From an uncultured Granulosicoccaceae bacterium (GTDB lineage: Bacteria > Pseudomonadota > Gammaproteobacteria > Granulosicoccales > Granulosicoccaceae), in NCBI GenBank assembly GCA_938006335.1, contig CALLMF010000020.1, forward strand, positions 62,001 through 126,000: a DNA stretch of 64,000 nt, in the 5' to 3' direction. The notes beneath the pieces were generated by a model. It was not told where the DNA came from. It saw only the letters and a list, made by a program, of their open reading frames with translations, and did not search any database. A program made the position numbers and the translations under genes. Of this stretch, positions 9,267 through 16,587 are shown piece after piece. The first letter of the stretch is position 1. The number at the start of each line of letters is the position of its first letter.

Positions 9267-10351
9267 TGTTCGGCGTCCTTGATCGCTATATCGGGCGAGC
9301 CATCCTGACGACCACCGGTCTGGTCCTGCTGACGCTGGTGTCTCTCGCGGGCATTTTCGGATTGGTGGGCGAACTGGAGGATGTCGGCAAGGGCGACTAC
9401 TCCGTGCTGCGCGCGGCACAGTACACCGCCTTGACCTTGCCGGGAATGGCCTACTTGCTGTTTCCTCCGTCGGTACTGCTGGGCAGTTTGCTGGGCCTTG
9501 GCGCCATGGCGTCCAATAGCGAACTCACGGTGATGCGCGCAGCAGGGGTCTCCAACGGGCGCATTGTGCGCTCGGTCCTGATGTCCGGATTGCTGTTGAT
9601 GGCCCTGGTTGCACTCATTGGCGAAACGCTGATGCCCTGGGCCGAGCGACGTGCCGAGTCCCTGCGCCTGTCGGCACTGGAGGAGCGTTTGTCGCTCGAA
9701 GGTGATGATGGCTTGTGGGTGCGTAGTGGGCCGCGATTCATCAATATCGCCACGGTCATGCCGGACTTCACGCTGCTCGATATCGATATCTACGAGTTTG
9801 GCGGCGAGACCTTGAACCGCGCGATCATGGCGGCAAGAGCCAGCCTGGACGGCAACGAATGGGTATTGAATGACGTCGAGATCACCCAGATGGACGAAGG
9901 GCAGTTGCGTGTGTCCTCATTCGAGACTGTCCGATGGAGTGTTATCGGTGGAGCCGATAGCACCCTGGTTGACGCCAGTGTATTGACCAATCTGTCGATA
10001 TCGCCCGAGAATCTTCCCATTCGTGCCCTGGCAGCGCAGATCGACTACCTGCGTTCCAACAGTCTCGACAGTCGCGAGGTGCAACTCGCGTTCTGGGTCA
10101 AATTGCTGAGTCCCATGGCATCGATGATCATGTTGATGCTCTCCTTGCCGTTCGTATTTGCATCGCAACGTGGCGGTGGTGCCGGGCAGAAAATCTTTGT
10201 CGGTATCATGCTCGGGATCATTTACGTGCTGGTCAATCGCTTGCTGACCGAACTGGCGATAACGAGTGGTCTTGCACCGTGGTTGAGCGCGTCACTACCG
10301 CTCGCATTCTTCATTCTTGTTGCCTTGCTGGGTATTCGGCGAATGTCTTGA
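9266..10351 (+). CDS. lptG: LPS export ABC permease LptG
   Basis: This 361-residue protein is the partner permease of LptF. It begins 'MFGVLDRYIGRAIL', as in LptG proteins, with N-terminal helices, a periplasmic domain (about 135-265, including 'GLWVRSGPRFINI') and a C-terminal block of three helices. The residues 'VMRAAGVS' after the second helix pair are the conserved coupling region contacting the LptB ATPase. The ATG at 9266 shares bases with the lptF stop. An open frame extends upstream inside lptF but is only a shadow. It is followed by a convergent RDD gene. Confidence 0.93.
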   Translation: MFGVLDRYIGRAILTTTGLVLLTLVSLAGIFGLVGELEDVGKGDYSVLRAAQYTALTLPGMAYLLFPPSVLLGSLLGLGAMASNSELTVMRAAGVSNGRIVRSVLMSGLLLMALVALIGETLMPWAERRAESLRLSALEERLSLEGDDGLWVRSGPRFINIATVMPDFTLLDIDIYEFGGETLNRAIMAARASLDGNEWVLNDVEITQMDEGQLRVSSFETVRWSVIGGADSTLVDASVLTNLSISPENLPIRALAAQIDYLRSNSLDSREVQLAFWVKLLSPMASMIMLMLSLPFVFASQRGGGAGQKIFVGIMLGIIYVLVNRLLTELAITSGLAPWLSASLPLAFFILVALLGIRRMS

Positions 10352-10400
10352 GCGCTTCAGAAATGGATAAAGGCGCTTGAAAACAAAACTGCGAATTGAC

Positions 10401-10850
10401 TCACGAAGTTTTTCTCAAGTGATTGGAATCCTTGATTATTTTTGAGCCCGAAAGTCGGTCCATTGCGCTGAGACCTTCGCGATCAGCCAGCGTCCATAAA
10501 TACCCGACACCAAAAAACACACTACCGAAGATGTAGCGCTTCCACGCTTGCGTCTGTGTGATCAGTGATTGATTTTCTGATACTGATTTGTGCTGTTTCC
10601 ATACATCGTTGGCGACAACGCGTAGATGCCAGGCACGCATACCAAGCGTTTGACCACCCTTGCACCAAAAGCCGACAAAGAACATTCCGCCCACTATCCA
10701 CAGCAACAAGTAGTACAGCGGATGAGCGACTTGTTCACCATCATTCAGAACAACAAGCACGCTCGTGATGATGAAAAACAATGCAATCAACAGCAGACAG
10801 TCGTAAAGAAACGACGCGCTTCGTCGCAATAGCAGGAATAGTGTGTGCAT
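10401..10850 (-). CDS. RDD family membrane protein
   Basis: This protein of about 149 residues matches the RDD pattern. 'LLRRSASFLYDCLLL' carries the R and YD residues, two hydrophobic helices follow, and then 'GFWCKGGQTLGMRAWHLRVV' (the GGQTlGM.l..lrvV box). A final helix ends near W-T-L-A-D-R-E-G-L-S-A-M-D-R-L-S, the typical 'D..r..lhDr.sgT.vV' tail. RDD proteins are often found beside lptFG in gammaproteobacteria; their function is mostly unknown. The ATG at 10850 starts at family homology. The frame stays open to an ATG at 10976, and neither start has a clear ribosome site. The gene is visibly AT-richer than its neighbours. Confidence 0.8.
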   Translation of the reverse strand: MHTLFLLLRRSASFLYDCLLLIALFFIITSVLVVLNDGEQVAHPLYYLLLWIVGGMFFVGFWCKGGQTLGMRAWHLRVVANDVWKQHKSVSENQSLITQTQAWKRYIFGSVFFGVGYLWTLADREGLSAMDRLSGSKIIKDSNHLRKTS

Positions 10851-11229
10851 TGAGAGTTTGGGACTTACCTGTCGGCAGACTTGTTTGTACGATGGGGCTA
10901 CGAATTTCAGACTGTAGGTGTGTATGCGAAAAGCGCCTTTTTTGATGCTGAGAATGACGATCATAAAAAGGGACATTAGTGTATTTACAACTTGCGGTTG
11001 AAATACGTTTGTACTATGTGGACAATGCGCACGTTTGTTATGTGGAAGGGCTTGTGTGTCAAGTCGTTCCTTCCGCTTGAGTGATGTACATCAGGCGGTC
11101 GATGTTTCGGATGGTTTTCCGGCGCATCAGCAACGGGGATTGTTGCGAATTCGTCGTGATGGTCTCCAGGGAGAACGGGGGTAACGCTCTCCCGCCAAGT
11201 AGTTCCACCACTCAAGACCAGGAGTAACA
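10851..11229. promoter_or_regulatory. intergenic leader region of the lysine-rich gene
   Basis: This stretch of 379 nt has no confident gene. The left third is AT-rich and could encode an N-terminal extension of the RDD protein. The right part holds an inverted repeat, GGGAGA (11169-11174) with TCTCCC (11188-11193) and a 13-nt loop. This lies 36 nt before the ATG at 11230, whose AGGAG ribosome site is at 11220-11224. The layout suggests a long structured 5' leader of the lysine-rich gene. No convincing -35/-10 pair was found. Confidence 0.35.
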
Positions 11230-11673
11230 ATGGCTCGAATTACCAAACCGGCGAAAGCCGCGCCGGCCAAGGCGGCGAAAAAGAAGGCGAGCGGCCGCAA
11301 GAAGGCGTCTTCCAAGAAGCGCGCAAGCAAGAAGAAGGCGGCCAAGAAGAAGGCGGCCAAGAAGAAGGTCACCACCAAGAAGCGCGCCAGCAAGAAGAAG
11401 GCGGCCAGCAAGAAGAAACGCTCCACCAAGAAAAAGGCAGCTGGCAAGAAGAAGTCGGCTAGCAAGAAGAAGCGTTCCACCAAGAAGAAGGCCGCCGGCA
11501 AGAAAAAGCGTTCTACGAAGAAGAAGGCCGCTGGCAAGAAGAAGCGTTCTACCAAGAAGAAGGCTTCAGGCAAGAAGAAGCGTTCTACGAAGAAGAAGGC
11601 TTCAGGCAAGAAAAAGCGTTCTACCAAGAAGAAGGCTTCAGGCAAGAAAAAGCGCTCTACGCGCCGCAGTTGA
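11230..11673 (+). CDS. lysine-rich histone H1-like repetitive protein (AlgP-like)
   Basis: This 147-residue protein has 66 lysines and no acidic or aromatic residue. A short N-terminal region rich in A, P and K is followed by repeats of a unit K-R-S-T-K-K-K-A-[A/S]-G-K-K. Composition resembles the C-terminal tail of eukaryotic histone H1, as in bacterial AlgP and related proteins. Such proteins bind DNA and are thought to act in nucleoid organisation or transcription; here that is inferred from composition only. AGGAG at 11220-11224 supports the ATG. A structured leader precedes it and a strong hairpin follows. The long antisense open frame is a by-product of the repetitive codons. Confidence 0.8.
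   Translation: MARITKPAKAAPAKAAKKKASGRKKASSKKRASKKKAAKKKAAKKKVTTKKRASKKKAASKKKRSTKKKAAGKKKSASKKKRSTKKKAAGKKKRSTKKKAAGKKKRSTKKKASGKKKRSTKKKASGKKKRSTKKKASGKKKRSTRRS
11528..11664 (+). repeat. 36-nt tandem repeats coding for the 12-residue lysine-rich unit
   Basis: Near-identical 36-nt units encode K-R-S-T-K-K-K-A-[A/S]-G-K-K. The units differ mainly at third positions (aag/aaa, acg/acc). Degenerate copies extend upstream to about 11400. The unit number is likely to vary between strains by slippage without shifting the frame. Confidence 0.75.
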
Positions 11674-11676
11674 TAT

Positions 11677-11704
11677 GCCCCCGAAGTCGGGGGCTCTTGC
11701 CCCC
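11677..11704 (+). terminator. tandem alternative hairpins after the lysine-rich gene
   Basis: The first stem is GCCCCCG (11677-11683) with CGGGGGC (11688-11694) and loop AAGT. A second, mutually exclusive stem is GGGGGC (11689-11694) with GCCCCC (11699-11704) and loop TCTT. They lie 4 nt after the stop codon, between convergent genes. No long T-run follows, but the GC-rich stems make a terminator for the lysine-rich gene likely; the palindromic form could serve moeA as well. Confidence 0.6.
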
Positions 11705-11737
11705 GGTTTCGGAGTTCATATCCGGGTTACGTCAGGA

Positions 11738-13018
11738 CTAGAGACGACCGTTGGCTTCGTCCTCCAACAAGGTGACCTGCACACGCGTTCCCGCTTCGAG
11801 GCCAGCGCACCCCACCGGCAGTTCGATCAGGCAGTTCGCGCGCTGAACCGATTGCAAGCGATGTGAGTCTTGTGCTCCGACGCTCTCGACTTCCCAGTTG
11901 CCGTCCGCAGCCTGCGTCATCACACCTCGCTGAAACTCCACACGCCCAGGTCGTTTTGCGATTGCCTGTGTCAGGCGTGCAGTGTGTGGGCGTGGCGGTA
12001 TGAACGTGTACCCGCAAAGGGTTGCCAAGGCCGGTTCCAATACCTTGAGTGTGGTGATTGCGGCTGACACCGGGTTACCTGGTAGTCCGAACCAGGCGAT
12101 ACCGGACGCCAGACGGCCAAAGGCAAGTGGTCGACCCGGTTTCATTGCGATCTTCCACAGTTGAACCTGACCGTCGGCACCCAATACGTCACGAACATGA
12201 TCGGCATCGCCCACGGAGACTCCTCCGCTGGATACAAGGGCGTCAAGCGCCAGCTCCGCATGCGCCGACTGTGCGCAGGCCGCCACGGCTTCCGGTGTGT
12301 CTGCAACGATGCCCAGGTCATGTATTTCCATGGATGGGCGGGCCAGCAGGGCGTGCAATAGCACTCTGTTGGCGTCGTGAATTTGCCCGCGTGCGCGGAT
12401 GCCGGTCGGTTCTACAAGTTCGTCGCCGGTAGAGAGAATGCCGACCTTGACGCGTCGCCTGACGTTTATGGTGCCCACGCCGTGCGCGGCACAGATGGCA
12501 AGATCAGCTCCGCGGAGTGGTTGTCCGGCAGCAACCAGAAGGCTGCCGGCGCGGTTGTCGGATCCCGTGTCACGAACAAACTCACCGCGAGGTGGTAGCT
12601 GATCAAGACGTATCCTGCGGTCGGCAAGCTCGGTTGTGTCCTCCTGTTGAATGACGGTATCGGCATCATCCGGCACACGTGCTCCGGTGGTTATTCGCTG
12701 ACAGTGACCGAGCGCCAGTGCATCAACTCCCGGGTGACCGGCCAGCGACCGCCCGGCAACATGCAGGACGCTGTCGGCAGCCTGTTCAATATCGCCGTGA
12801 CGGAACGCGTAGCCATCCATTGCAGACGCTCGAAACGGGGGTACATCGATGGCTGCGACGACATCGCAATAGGCGACTCGGCCAAGCGCATCGGTCGTTG
12901 ACACCTCTTCGTTGCCGTCTACCGGGACCAGGCAGGACACGATCGCGGCGACCGCGGTGTCCAGCGGCATTGCGTTGGGGTCTGCATCGCTGAGCAGGTC
13001 CTGCGGATGGTCAGCCAT
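11738..13018 (-). CDS. moeA: molybdopterin molybdotransferase MoeA (first copy)
   Basis: This 426-residue MoeA family enzyme inserts molybdate into adenylylated molybdopterin. Visible motifs are 'VPPFRASAMDGYAF' in domain 1, 'TGARVPDDADTVIQQED', the GDEL motif in 'GILSTGDELVEP', 'SSGGVSVGDADHVRDVL' and 'PGRPLAFGRL...GLPGNPVSAAIT' of the MoaB-like catalytic fold. The last domain (about 340-426) is the MoeA C-terminal barrel. The ATG at 13018 fits; a TTG further upstream at 13057 is less likely. It stands alone, divergent from xerD, while a second moeA lies at 29.9 kb next to mobA. Confidence 0.9.
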   Translation of the reverse strand: MADHPQDLLSDADPNAMPLDTAVAAIVSCLVPVDGNEEVSTTDALGRVAYCDVVAAIDVPPFRASAMDGYAFRHGDIEQAADSVLHVAGRSLAGHPGVDALALGHCQRITTGARVPDDADTVIQQEDTTELADRRIRLDQLPPRGEFVRDTGSDNRAGSLLVAAGQPLRGADLAICAAHGVGTINVRRRVKVGILSTGDELVEPTGIRARGQIHDANRVLLHALLARPSMEIHDLGIVADTPEAVAACAQSAHAELALDALVSSGGVSVGDADHVRDVLGADGQVQLWKIAMKPGRPLAFGRLASGIAWFGLPGNPVSAAITTLKVLEPALATLCGYTFIPPRPHTARLTQAIAKRPGRVEFQRGVMTQAADGNWEVESVGAQDSHRLQSVQRANCLIELPVGCAGLEAGTRVQVTLLEDEANGRL

Positions 13019-13135
13019 TGTTGCCCTATGCTCCTGTGTCGGCGTTGTTGCCTTCAAAAGCTTCGAAGCTTATACAAGGAATGAGGATGTTCGTTGTCGT
13101 GCTTGATGAACCAAGCTGCTTGCGGAGCCACGACC

Positions 13136-14044
13136 ATGGCTGAGGTGGATGCCTGCATGGCGGATCGCGTCATTTTGCTGGAATTCTCGGACATGCTGCT
13201 CATCGAGCGTGGACTGAGCGCGAACACCGTGTCGGCGTACCGATCGGATCTGAACAGCTTTGCCGCCTGGCTTGGCGGTCGTGACAAGCCGCTCACGCGA
13301 GCCACACGCGACGATGTACACGCCTGTCTTGCATCGCGCGTCGCCGATGGGCGCAGCGCCCGCAGTGCCGCCCGGTTCTTGTCCGCACTCAGGCGCTTCT
13401 ATGCCTGGTGTCTGCGCGAACGGCGCATGAGCGAGGATCCAACTGCGCTGGTCGCAGCTCCGATCCTCGGCAGGCCGCTACCGGTGACCATGACCGAGAC
13501 CGAAGTGCGCAAGTTGCTCCACGCACCCGATACGACAACCGATATCGGACTTCGTGATCGCGCCATGCTGGAACTGGTGTACGGATGTGGACTGCGGGTG
13601 TCCGAACTCGTCTCGATCACTGTCGATCAGATCAACGCTCGGCAAGGTGTCATCCGCTTGTTCGGCAAAGGCAACAAGGAGCGGCTGGTCCCACTCGGAG
13701 AGCATGCCTTGCGCTGGGTCGAGGACTACAGCCGCGATGCGCGCCCCGTGTTGCTGTCAGGAACATCTGACACTTTGTTTCTTTCGCGTCGAGGTGCTGC
13801 GATGACGCGGCAGTCCTTCTGGTATCGGGTCAAGGCACATGCGCAGCGCGCGGCGGTGTCCAGCGATTTGTCACCGCATTCCCTGCGGCATGCCTTCGCG
13901 ACTCATCTGGTCAACAACGATGCGGATTTGCGGGTGGTGCAACTGTTGCTTGGTCACAGTGACCTTTCAACCACCCAGATCTACACCCACGTTGCGCGGG
14001 AGCGGCTCAAACAGTTGCACTCGACGCATCATCCGCGTGGCTGA
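13136..14044 (+). CDS. xerD: site-specific tyrosine recombinase XerD
   Basis: This 302-residue recombinase resolves chromosome dimers at dif together with XerC. The N-terminal SAM-like domain (1-105) shows 'ERGLSANTVSAYRSDL'. The catalytic domain holds Arg154 (G-C-G-L-R-V-S-E-L), Lys178, His248 and Arg251 (S-P-H-S-L-R-H-A-F), His274 and nucleophile Tyr283. The ATG at 13136 has GGAG at 13124-13127; an upstream ATG at 13106 lacks one. XerD rather than XerC is inferred because dsbC follows, as in the conserved xerD-dsbC-recJ order. No recJ follows here. Confidence 0.92.
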   Translation: MAEVDACMADRVILLEFSDMLLIERGLSANTVSAYRSDLNSFAAWLGGRDKPLTRATRDDVHACLASRVADGRSARSAARFLSALRRFYAWCLRERRMSEDPTALVAAPILGRPLPVTMTETEVRKLLHAPDTTTDIGLRDRAMLELVYGCGLRVSELVSITVDQINARQGVIRLFGKGNKERLVPLGEHALRWVEDYSRDARPVLLSGTSDTLFLSRRGAAMTRQSFWYRVKAHAQRAAVSSDLSPHSLRHAFATHLVNNDADLRVVQLLLGHSDLSTTQIYTHVARERLKQLHSTHHPRG

Positions 14045-14137
14045 GATCGAAAATTCATACTTTTGACAAAGTATCCGGCGAACCTTGTCGCTCAGCGATG
14101 GTCTGGTACCTTGTCAGTATCCAACGAGACAACCCAC

Positions 14138-14920
14138 ATGACTCGAGTCAACCGGTACTCCCTGAGCTCCGCGCTGTGCGCGCCCCTTGCGATACTCGTT
14201 GGTGCCGGCCTGCTACTGGCAGGTCTGATTGCGCAGGCGGCCGACGACGTGCCAAGCCTTGACGAGCTGCGCCAACGGGTATCGGAATCACTGCCGGGCA
14301 TCACGCTCAGCAGCGTTGCCGACACGCCGGTAGACGGACTCTACGAACTGGTGATCGACGGCACGATCTATTACGTCGATGCGTCCGGCAAGTTCCTGCT
14401 CGAGGGCAGCTTGATCGAGCTCGAGTCGCGTAGCAACTTGACTGAGGCGCGGCTCGGTACTCTGCACATGGACATCCTCAATGCCGTGGGTGACGACCAG
14501 ATGCTGGTCTACACCCCTGAAAATCCGAGCGGGCGCTCGATCACCGTCTTCACCGACATCAGCTGTGGTTACTGTCGTCGTCTGCACGCGGAAATCGACA
14601 CGCTGCTCGATGCCGGCATTGCCGTCAATTACCTACTGTTTCCTCGAGCTGGCCTGGGTTCCGGCGGGCATGCTGCGCTCGAAAGCGTGTGGTGCAATGA
14701 GGATCCGCTCGAGGCCATGACGACGGCCAAGGCCGGTGGTCGCGTGGAAGACGCCACGTGCACCAATCCGATCGAGAGTCACGTGGCGCTTGCCGAGCAG
14801 GTGGGTCTGCGCGGCACGCCTCTGATCTATACCGACAGTGGTGAGCGTATTCCAGGCTACCGTGAAGCCGGTGATCTGGTCACCATGATCGAGTCCTCCG
14901 AGCCTTTCGCCGCTCAATAG
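14138..14920 (+). CDS. dsbC: thiol:disulfide interchange protein DsbC
   Basis: This 260-residue periplasmic disulfide isomerase has a signal peptide 1-34 (cleavage after A-Q-A). Residues 36-115 form the dimerisation domain ('DGLYELVIDGTIYYVDASG'). A thioredoxin fold follows, with active site C-G-Y-C at 143-146 and a cis-proline loop R-G-T-P. A second cysteine pair (VWCNED and ATCTN) matches the structural disulfide of DsbC. It corrects wrong disulfides and is kept reduced by DsbD. The start at 14138 directly precedes the signal peptide. It follows xerD by 93 nt. Confidence 0.93.
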   Translation: MTRVNRYSLSSALCAPLAILVGAGLLLAGLIAQAADDVPSLDELRQRVSESLPGITLSSVADTPVDGLYELVIDGTIYYVDASGKFLLEGSLIELESRSNLTEARLGTLHMDILNAVGDDQMLVYTPENPSGRSITVFTDISCGYCRRLHAEIDTLLDAGIAVNYLLFPRAGLGSGGHAALESVWCNEDPLEAMTTAKAGGRVEDATCTNPIESHVALAEQVGLRGTPLIYTDSGERIPGYREAGDLVTMIESSEPFAAQ

Positions 14921-14932
14921 TGGTCTGTCCAG

Positions 14933-15538
14933 TTGATAACGTCGTTCAATCGTCACGCCGTGCCGCGCATCCGCCGCTGTGCAGTGTTGTTGTCGACAGC
15001 ACTCTTCTGCGCTTTCCTCGCTGTCACGGTCCCGGGTGATTTCGCCAGCGCGGACCAGAACCACCCCGAACTCGACCGATTGTTTGACGATCTGGCCGTT
15101 GCCGAAGCCCCACCGGAGGCCGCGCGGCTAGAGGGTCGCATCTGGCATAGATGGTTGATGGCACCCGACGAAGTCTCGCAGCAGTTGCTGGCGGAGGTGG
15201 AAATGTCCATGCGCGGTGGCGAGCTGGATACCGCGCTGGACCAGGCGGATGCGTTGGTAGAGGCTGCTCCGGATTTTGCCGAGGGTTGGAACAAGCGCGC
15301 TACGGTGAGGTTTCTGGTCGGCGACAACGATGGGTCGGTCGCCGATATTCGCCGCACGCTTTCCCTGGAGCCTCGCCACTTTGGTGCGATCTCCGGGCTG
15401 GCTCTCATATTTTTGCGACAGGGCGACAAGTCCGCGGCCCTCGCGGCCTTCGAGCAGGTGCTTGAGATCAGTCCTGCATCGCAGCAGGCACGCAGCAGCG
15501 CCGAGCGCCTCCGCCGCGAACTCGAGTCCGATATCTGA
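14933..15538 (+). CDS. exported TPR protein
   Basis: This 201-residue protein has an N-terminal signal sequence (hydrophobic core LLSTALFCAFLAVTV). It continues with 'ELDRLFDDLAVAEAPPEAARLEGRIWHRW', a pattern shared with a widespread family of small proteobacterial TPR proteins. At least three TPR units follow (about 85-195): 'GELDTALDQADALVEAAPDFAEGWNKRA', 'GDNDGSVADIRRTLSLEPRH' and 'GDKSAALAAFEQVLEISP', shown here with the usual W, A and P positions. It probably acts as a periplasmic scaffold; no partner is known. The start is uncertain: TTG at 14933 or GTG at 14960, neither with a ribosome site. It lies 12 nt after dsbC. Confidence 0.75.
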   Translation: MITSFNRHAVPRIRRCAVLLSTALFCAFLAVTVPGDFASADQNHPELDRLFDDLAVAEAPPEAARLEGRIWHRWLMAPDEVSQQLLAEVEMSMRGGELDTALDQADALVEAAPDFAEGWNKRATVRFLVGDNDGSVADIRRTLSLEPRHFGAISGLALIFLRQGDKSAALAAFEQVLEISPASQQARSSAERLRRELESDI

Positions 15539-15550
15539 GTTGCGCTTCTG

Positions 15551-16567
15551 ATGTGTGGATGTGTGGCGCCCCGTGCCGTTACTACGGCGCAGTTCAGAGC
15601 GCGAGTGCTGCTCGCGTACCTGCTGCTTGCTGCAAGCTCAGCTTTCGCCAATGATGTCCTGGTCGGCGAACGCGCGCGTCACCCGCTGACGGCCCTGGTC
15701 GGCATTCCCAATGCGGCAACGCGCTCAACAGACAATCTGCTGACCGTAGAACTCTTGCATGGCAATGCGTTCATGGGCGGGAGTGCCGCTGGAGAGTCGT
15801 TGATTCTCGATGGTGAAACCAGCCTGTTGCAGGTGGGTTGGCGCCATGCAATCTCACGCTGTTCCGCCGTGTCGGCACGCCTGCCGTTCGTCACTCACGA
15901 TGGTGGGCGTTTTGACTCCGCGATCGAAACCTGGCACAGCTGGTTCGGGCTGCCCAACGCCGGGCGCGAGGACGTCGCGCGCGAGCAACTGCTGTTCAGA
16001 TACTCCACCGACACAGGTGTCTACGAGCTCGACTCGGCTGCCGGCGGACTCGGCGATGTATCGCTGTGGATCGGTGGGCGCATCGGCTGCGCTGCACCGG
16101 GTGGCAGTGCGTATGGCGACAAGCTGATGCCGTGGCGAGCCGGCGTGAAACTGCCGACAGGAGATCCGGATCAATGGCTGGGTAGCGGTGGCACGGACGT
16201 ATGGGCGGACATTCAGTCGCCGGTCTATACCCCGCACGAACGCGTGCGTGCAGCGGCCAGTGTCGGAGTGCTGGTTCCGGGTAATGCCTCGGCCCTGCCG
16301 ACACTCGCCTCCGCCGCGGCATTCGGTGCATTCGGTATGCAGATCAAGCTGACCCCACGCCTCGCGGCGCACGCAAGCATCGATTGGAACAGTTCACTCT
16401 TCGATAGTCGCTTGACCGAGCTGGGTGAAACCGCCGCGCAGCTCACCACTGGCGTGCGGGCGCGGGTGGGTCGTGCCACTCAGATCGATCTGCAGATCAC
16501 AGAGGATGTGTTCATCGACACCGCCAGCGACATTGCCCTGCGTATCGCCATTATCAGCGCGCTCTGA
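15551..16567 (+). CDS. DUF3187 family outer-membrane-like protein
   Basis: This 338-residue protein has a signal peptide ending in S-S-A-F-A (about residue 33). The mature protein consists of beta-rich segments and contains 'HSWFGLPNAGREDVAREQL', characteristic of DUF3187, plus 'WRAGVKLPTGD' and a GSGGTDVWADIQSP loop typical of transporter-like barrels. DUF3187 proteins are predicted outer-membrane barrels of unknown function. It starts 12 nt after the TPR gene, so dsbC-TPR-DUF3187 may be one transcript with DsbC helping envelope folding; that link is inference. It is convergent with lon. Confidence 0.78.
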   Translation: MCGCVAPRAVTTAQFRARVLLAYLLLAASSAFANDVLVGERARHPLTALVGIPNAATRSTDNLLTVELLHGNAFMGGSAAGESLILDGETSLLQVGWRHAISRCSAVSARLPFVTHDGGRFDSAIETWHSWFGLPNAGREDVAREQLLFRYSTDTGVYELDSAAGGLGDVSLWIGGRIGCAAPGGSAYGDKLMPWRAGVKLPTGDPDQWLGSGGTDVWADIQSPVYTPHERVRAAASVGVLVPGNASALPTLASAAAFGAFGMQIKLTPRLAAHASIDWNSSLFDSRLTELGETAAQLTTGVRARVGRATQIDLQITEDVFIDTASDIALRIAIISAL

Positions 16568-16587
16568 ACCGCGGTTCGGACGACGTG

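Noticed and set aside
10352..10400. Terminator between lptG and the RDD gene
   Set aside because: Only a 5-bp AGCGC/GCGCT pairing was found with a long loop and no T-run; too weak.
11127..11645. Long minus-strand frame opposite the lysine-rich gene (Phe/Leu-rich product)
   Set aside because: It is the reverse reading of AAG/GCC repeats; the plus strand has the ribosome site and a plausible protein.
14062..14090. TTGACA-like -35 upstream of dsbC
   Set aside because: TTGACA is present at 14062-14067, but the sequence 17 nt downstream (TTGTCG) is a poor -10, so no promoter is claimed.
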